From a bacterium (GTDB lineage: Bacteria > Patescibacteriota > Patescibacteriia > UBA1558 > GWA2-36-10), in the NCBI GenBank assembly GCA_030690875.1, contig JAUYFP010000009.1, positions 1-9,602 on the forward strand: a stretch of DNA of 9,602 nucleotides. The letters run 5' to 3'. The notes beneath the pieces were generated by a model. It saw only the letters and a program-made list of their open reading frames with translations, had not been told where the DNA came from and did not search any database. Of the stretch, positions 5,594-9,602 are shown piece by piece (position 1 is the stretch's first letter; each line of letters begins with the position of its first letter). The translations under genes were made by a program, and so were the position numbers.

Positions 5594-8067
5594 AGTCCTA
5601 AAGAATCCTTTAACTGATCAGCTCTATCTGGGCTGATTTTTTGTAGATTGCTAAAATAAAATGAGACTTTAACTGAATCGCCAAAATTATTATAATAGAT
5701 TATTAAATTTTCAATAAAAACAGGATTATCTGGATAATCAAGTAGTTTTTTTTCCAATAAGTCTATCGCTTCTTGGGTTTGGGCCAATCTAAAATAAGCA
5801 TCAGCAAATTTTAGATAATACCTTTCAGCATAAACTTGTTTGATATCAAACGCGTCTTTGCTCGCGCCGCTATTAAATTTATAAATACTGTCAAAATTAT
5901 CAGCAAATTCCGCCAACAAATTCCTAACTGAATCTAAATCTTTGATAAAGACATAAGAAGTAAAAAGGTCGAAGTACGAATCAAAATTGTAAGGCGAAAT
6001 TTCTTTGGCTTTTTCAAATAATACTATGGCCTTGTCATATTGTCCGCTATAAAAATAACTTTGGGCTAAACTGGTATAAAGTGGCGTTCTATTGGGGCTA
6101 AGTATAAAGGCTTTTTCCGCCAAAATAGCGTTTTTGGCCACATAATCAGGGCTTAAAAGAGAGGCCGAGCTATATAAACTCATCAAAAAACTATGCTGGC
6201 GAACATTATTTGGTTGTTCCTTAATACTTTTAAGAAGTTCATTTTCAGCCAGCGCTAAGGGCTTTATTTTATCCTTATAATTTACATTGGGATTAAGGAT
6301 TAATTCCCTAACATGTTCAGACAAAACCTGCCGACCTTCAAATTTACCTAAATAATTAGAATTTATGTCAGCAATTAAATTTTGATAAGCAAACTCGTCA
6401 TAGCCTTTAAAGGCATTGAGTCTAATATCTCTTAATTCTAACATTAAATACTGGTTGGCTCTCATTTGAGGAATATTTATAAAATAAGCGGACACCACAA
6501 CTACCACAAATAAAATCATAGCTAGCAATAAATTGCCATTAGTTTTATTTTGTTTTTCTTCTTTTGGTTTTTCTCTTGCAGAAATAAAAATGGAAACAGC
6601 TAATAATAAAACAAATAATATATTACTATTCAAACTATCAAATACAAAAAAGTTTTGAAATAAATAAGCGGACACTAATGCTCCCAAAATAGCAATAGTT
6701 TTAAAATCTCTGGTTTTTTTATAATGACAGTACAAACTTTTTAAAATAAAAAAGAAAATTGCCAGATATGATAATAAAGCTAAAATCCCTCCGTCTATTA
6801 AATATTGAAGAAAAATATTATGTGGCCGATCAAACCAAATTTGCGATCCGCTATCTTTAAATATTTCCGACGGAAAATATTTATTAAAAACCACATAAAA
6901 ATTTTCCTGACCATAGCCCAAAATTGGCTTGACTAAAAATCCTTTTATACTCAAGCGCCAAGTCAAAAGGCGTGATTCAGTAGTAACATCTGTTAAAGAT
7001 ATATTAGCAATTCGAGAAATGGTGCTTCTATTTTTTATCACTTTGGAATCTTTAAAAACAAAAATACCGACAATTGAAAAAATAAAAATGATAAATAAAA
7101 ATATAATACTTAATTTTATTTTTTTGGAGACTGCCTTAGAAAAAATAAAAAATATAGATAAAATAAAAAAACTCATCAGCAGACCAATTAACACTCCCCT
7201 GGTCTGGGTGTTAAAAAGAGCGAAAAAATTTATTATTATGATAAACAAAAAATATAAACTACGGCTATAATTATTCAAACGCGCTTTTTTGGCTGAGCAA
7301 AAATTATTTATGTGAATAGATACTTGCGGAACAACTAAAAATAACAACAACCAAAAATTACTAGCTATTTGAGATAGTGGTCCACTATTTCCTTTTAGAC
7401 GCGCGACCAATTCCATCAATATTAAAACAAAATCAAAAATATAAAAAAACCAAAGCTCAGTTTTCTTTAAATTTACGCTTTTTTTTGACCATAAATAAGC
7501 GGCAAAAAATAAATTAAAAAGATTATAAGTTGCCAAATAAATAGGGTTTCCCAGCATTGAAGAGGCTCTGGCTCCGGTACTAGATGGCAAAAATAAAGAC
7601 AGGCCAAAATATTGACTCAGGGCAATAAAACTCACTAAAAATGAAGCAAAAATACTAATTCTCAGTAGATATTGCCATGATTTTTGACTCTTATAGACCC
7701 CTAAAATTACTACCAAAAAAGCCAGTAAATGATACCAGCTTATTAAGCCATCCATCCGCTCATAATTGCCCCAAAAGCTATACAAAAAATCGCCATTAAC
7801 TAAACTGGAAATCGTTAAAATAGCAACTAAAATTATATAAAAATAAAATGATTTATTGACTAATGGCTTATATTTTTCTTTATTTCTAGCCCAAATTATC
7901 AGATACAAAGCAAAAGCCAAACTAACTAATAACCTAAAAATAAAATTCCTTGGCGTAATAAAAGGAAAATAATAGTTTGCATTGACAAGCAATGGCAGAA
8001 AAAAAATGCTAGGAACAATTATTCTGATTATTTTTTCTATCAAGCTGTCAAAATTGCGAGCTAGCAT
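5590..8067 (-). CDS. O-antigen ligase/polymerase-like (Wzy_C) membrane protein with C-terminal TPR domain
   Basis: This 825-residue protein has about 11 hydrophobic segments in residues 12-338, a large extracytoplasmic loop at 340-424, and about four more segments to 530. Motifs are TQTRGVLIGLL (287-297), GYGQENFYVVFNKYF (384-398) and the loop end WFDRPHNIFLQYLIDGG. H416 is followed by glycine at 426 and 427, matching the H-x(10)-G type signature of Wzy polymerases and WaaL/PglL ligases. These join or transfer undecaprenyl-linked glycan outside the membrane. Residues 540-825 are soluble and helical, with a clear TPR at 661-694 (YTSLAQSYFYSGQYDKAIVLFEKA...SP) and weaker repeats at 745-812, probably facing the outside. 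The ATG is 6 bases after the previous stop, without a Shine-Dalgarno sequence, so coupling to the upstream gene is likely. Whether it is polymerase or ligase cannot be told; the paralogue next door suggests division of roles. Confidence 0.88.
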   Translation of the reverse strand: MLARNFDSLIEKIIRIIVPSIFFLPLLVNANYYFPFITPRNFIFRLLVSLAFALYLIIWARNKEKYKPLVNKSFYFYIILVAILTISSLVNGDFLYSFWGNYERMDGLISWYHLLAFLVVILGVYKSQKSWQYLLRISIFASFLVSFIALSQYFGLSLFLPSSTGARASSMLGNPIYLATYNLFNLFFAAYLWSKKSVNLKKTELWFFYIFDFVLILMELVARLKGNSGPLSQIASNFWLLLFLVVPQVSIHINNFCSAKKARLNNYSRSLYFLFIIIINFFALFNTQTRGVLIGLLMSFFILSIFFIFSKAVSKKIKLSIIFLFIIFIFSIVGIFVFKDSKVIKNRSTISRIANISLTDVTTESRLLTWRLSIKGFLVKPILGYGQENFYVVFNKYFPSEIFKDSGSQIWFDRPHNIFLQYLIDGGILALLSYLAIFFFILKSLYCHYKKTRDFKTIAILGALVSAYLFQNFFVFDSLNSNILFVLLLAVSIFISAREKPKEEKQNKTNGNLLLAMILFVVVVVSAYFINIPQMRANQYLMLELRDIRLNAFKGYDEFAYQNLIADINSNYLGKFEGRQVLSEHVRELILNPNVNYKDKIKPLALAENELLKSIKEQPNNVRQHSFLMSLYSSASLLSPDYVAKNAILAEKAFILSPNRTPLYTSLAQSYFYSGQYDKAIVLFEKAKEISPYNFDSYFDLFTSYVFIKDLDSVRNLLAEFADNFDSIYKFNSGASKDAFDIKQVYAERYYLKFADAYFRLAQTQEAIDLLEKKLLDYPDNPVFIENLIIYYNNFGDSVKVSFYFSNLQKISPDRADQLKDSLGL
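5617..5642 (+). terminator. Rho-independent terminator of the plus-strand glycosyltransferase
   Basis: ATCAGCTC (5617-5624) pairs with GGGCTGAT plus its preceding G (5630-5637), giving an 8-pair stem with one G-U pair and a 5-base loop TATCT. A run of six T follows (5637-5642). It lies 24 bases after the plus-strand TAA and inside codons 809-817 of the opposing minus-strand gene. No T tract follows on the minus side, so it acts for plus transcripts only. Confidence 0.75.
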
Positions 8068-8073
8068 GATTAT

Positions 8074-9602
8074 TTATTTTTTATTTTCATAATAACCACT
8101 TTTTACTCTAGCAACAAAAGTATTTACCTGTTCTATATACAGCTCACTAAAGTTCTTTATTTTTTCTGCTTCCTCAATCGCCAAATCATTTTGACCCAAG
8201 TTGGCATAAGAAAGCGCTTTACCTATATAATAATCGGGATTATCTGGATTAATTACCACTAACCAAGTATAAAATTTAAGCGACCAATCATAGTGTTCAC
8301 CATGAACAGCTGAATTAACCAAGCGTAAAAGACTGGATTCGGTTTTATAATTGATATTCATCCTATCCATAATATCAAAATATTCTTGAATCTTATCAAT
8401 TTCATCACTAACCAAAAGAGCCATTATCATATTAAGATACGATTCTGTAACATTATTATTTAAATCAATGGCCTTTTGAAAATTAGCCACCATTTTATCT
8501 TTGTATTCTTGGGCCTTGACGCTATCACCATTATCTGCCAGCCACTGATAAAGATATAAGTCTGCATAGCCCAACTCATAATAAATTTGCGGTCTAGTAG
8601 GACTATATTCCAGAGCTTTTTGACCCAATTCCTCTACTTTATATAATTTTGTCGGATCTAAAATATAAACATAGTTATAATGGCGCATTAAAAGAAGGTA
8701 AGCGGGCACATCTTTAGGATTGCCTTCTATTCTAGCGTTTAATTCTTTTTCCAGCCGATCTATATATTCACTAGACTCATAAGGAGTAAATTTTTTATTT
8801 ATTATAAAACCCTGCAAAGCCTCAGCTGCTCTGAGGCGATACTCATTAGTACCAGAAGTATTCCTACCTATTACTTCAAAATAATTTTCCATAGAAGCAG
8901 ACGGATCAGATTGCCCTAAACGCATAGCTGACACCAAATCAAGACTGGCTTTTGCTTCCTTGATATTGACTATATACATAATTGGAAAAATTGCTATAAA
9001 CCAGACTATTAAAAAAGATAATAACGCTTTTTTATTGGCTAAATTATATTTTACCGGCGCATACTGGAAAGCTATAAAGGCAATTATTATGAGCAATGGC
9101 AAATAAGTAACCATGGCCTCAAAAACTAATAGCCCTTGAATAACAAAAGAAAATATGGCCAAAAATATAATTTGATCTTCAATAGAGCCAAAACTATTGC
9201 CTTCCTTGCCCTTAGCCCAAACACCTTGCTTAAAAACTGTCCACAAAGGCCATAAAATAAACAAAGTATATAAAATGAAACCAATAATTCCTCCAGCTAT
9301 CAAATGATCAATAAAAATATTATGCGCCCGATCAAACCAAACTTGCGAGCCAGCATGAGAATAAATATCAGGATTAAAATACTGATTAAAAACTATGTAG
9401 AAATTTTCCTGCCCATAACCTAAGATCGGCTTAGCTAAAAATCCTTGCCAGGCCGAACCCCAAGCCATAAGTCTGGTTTGGGCTGTTCGCTCACTTAGCG
9501 ATATACTGGTGATTCTCCTTAGACCAACATTATCTTGGACAAAAGCGCTGTCTTTATTGGTAAAAATCAAGCTACCGACAATGACAAAAATAATCCCAGC
9601 GG
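8074..9602 (-). CDS. O-antigen ligase/polymerase-like TPR protein, C-terminal part (cut by window edge)
   Basis: The frame stays open to the right edge (…AGIIFVIVGSLIFTNKDSAF), giving about 508 residues. A start at the TTG at 9570 would be an artefact, since a membrane segment runs through it and the N-terminal helices lie outside the window. Numbered from that TTG, GYGQENFYIVFNQYF is at 51-65 and WFDRAHNIFIDHLIAGG at 78-94, with H83 as the conserved histidine. Membrane helices follow near 95-112, 133-150, 152-168 and 182-201. A soluble tail from about 205 contains TPR-like repeats at 328-372 and 425-470. The catalytic loop is nearly the same as in the downstream gene, so the two are tandem paralogues; the tails differ. 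The role is glycan polymerisation or ligation at the outer face of the cytoplasmic membrane. The gene ends in TAA, 6 bases before the next ATG. Confidence 0.85.
   Translation of the reverse strand, partial: AGIIFVIVGSLIFTNKDSAFVQDNVGLRRITSISLSERTAQTRLMAWGSAWQGFLAKPILGYGQENFYIVFNQYFNPDIYSHAGSQVWFDRAHNIFIDHLIAGGIIGFILYTLFILWPLWTVFKQGVWAKGKEGNSFGSIEDQIIFLAIFSFVIQGLLVFEAMVTYLPLLIIIAFIAFQYAPVKYNLANKKALLSFLIVWFIAIFPIMYIVNIKEAKASLDLVSAMRLGQSDPSASMENYFEVIGRNTSGTNEYRLRAAEALQGFIINKKFTPYESSEYIDRLEKELNARIEGNPKDVPAYLLLMRHYNYVYILDPTKLYKVEELGQKALEYSPTRPQIYYELGYADLYLYQWLADNGDSVKAQEYKDKMVANFQKAIDLNNNVTESYLNMIMALLVSDEIDKIQEYFDIMDRMNINYKTESSLLRLVNSAVHGEHYDWSLKFYTWLVVINPDNPDYYIGKALSYANLGQNDLAIEEAEKIKNFSELYIEQVNTFVARVKSGYYENKK

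Noticed and set aside
6929..7270. Plus-strand frame of 113 codons inside the large minus-strand membrane gene
   Set aside because: It is antisense to a well-supported Wzy-like protein, is rich in Lys/Ile as expected of reversed hydrophobic codons, has no recognisable motif and no convincing ribosome site.
9568..9570. TTG as the start of the right-hand Wzy-like protein
   Set aside because: The frame continues open upstream to the window edge through a hydrophobic segment (AGIIFVIVGSLIF), and the paralogue has about 340 further residues before this point, so the gene is simply truncated by the window.
318..9602. Possible recoding of TGA, as in some CPR lineages, because no gene here ends in TGA
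   Set aside because: All genes are full length with TGA treated as a stop, tryptophan is encoded by TGG, and six stops are too few to read anything into the absence of TGA.

Overview
The window is AT-rich, compactly coded DNA carrying part of a cell-surface polysaccharide locus: four family-4 glycosyltransferases (one cut by the window edge), one cobalamin-type radical SAM protein, and two tandem O-antigen ligase/polymerase-like membrane proteins with TPR tails (one cut by the window edge). The low GC, Lys/Ile/Asn-rich proteins, 1-3 base gene spacing and the style of the glycosyltransferase and Wzy-TPR proteins resemble Candidate Phyla Radiation (Patescibacteria/Parcubacteria-like) genomes. 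That placement is inference; no marker gene is present to prove it. All complete genes are open under the standard code, with TAA or TAG stops.

Layout. The left block (1-4244) is a minus-strand operon read right to left: a GT4 glycosyltransferase (3084-4244), a second GT4 (1926-3080), a B12-binding radical SAM protein (318-1763), and the N-terminal part of a third GT4 (1-316). Gaps are 3, 162 and 1 base. The 162-base gap is the exception and is explained by a 155-base MITE-like insertion (1764-1918). It has 13-base perfect terminal inverted repeats and an exact 6-base target duplication, ACTCAT, which contains the radical SAM start codon. Removing the element and one copy of the duplication restores a TAG-A-ATG junction like the other tight junctions of the operon.

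The intergenic region 4245-4408 is a divergent control region. A good minus-strand promoter (TTGATT-17-TATAAT with an extended -10) drives the left operon. A weaker plus-strand promoter overlaps it and would drive the plus-strand GT4 gene (4409-5593). A 7-3-7 dyad lies inside the minus promoter, a 12-base palindrome precedes the plus gene, and the minus transcript has a structured leader with a possible 10-codon uORF.

The right block (5590-9602) is minus-strand: a partial Wzy/WaaL-like TPR protein (8074-9602) followed after 6 bases by a complete 825-residue relative (5590-8067). The latter converges on the plus-strand GT4 with stop codons sharing four bases. The intrinsic terminator of the GT4 gene lies inside the last codons of the opposing gene.

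The likely joint role is assembly of a surface glycan: GT4 enzymes add sugars to a carrier at the cytoplasmic face, and the multi-spanning proteins polymerise or transfer the glycan outside. The radical SAM protein's substrate is unknown; it may modify a sugar, lipid carrier or other envelope component. The clearest unusual feature is the insertion element that rebuilt the start codon of the gene it entered.
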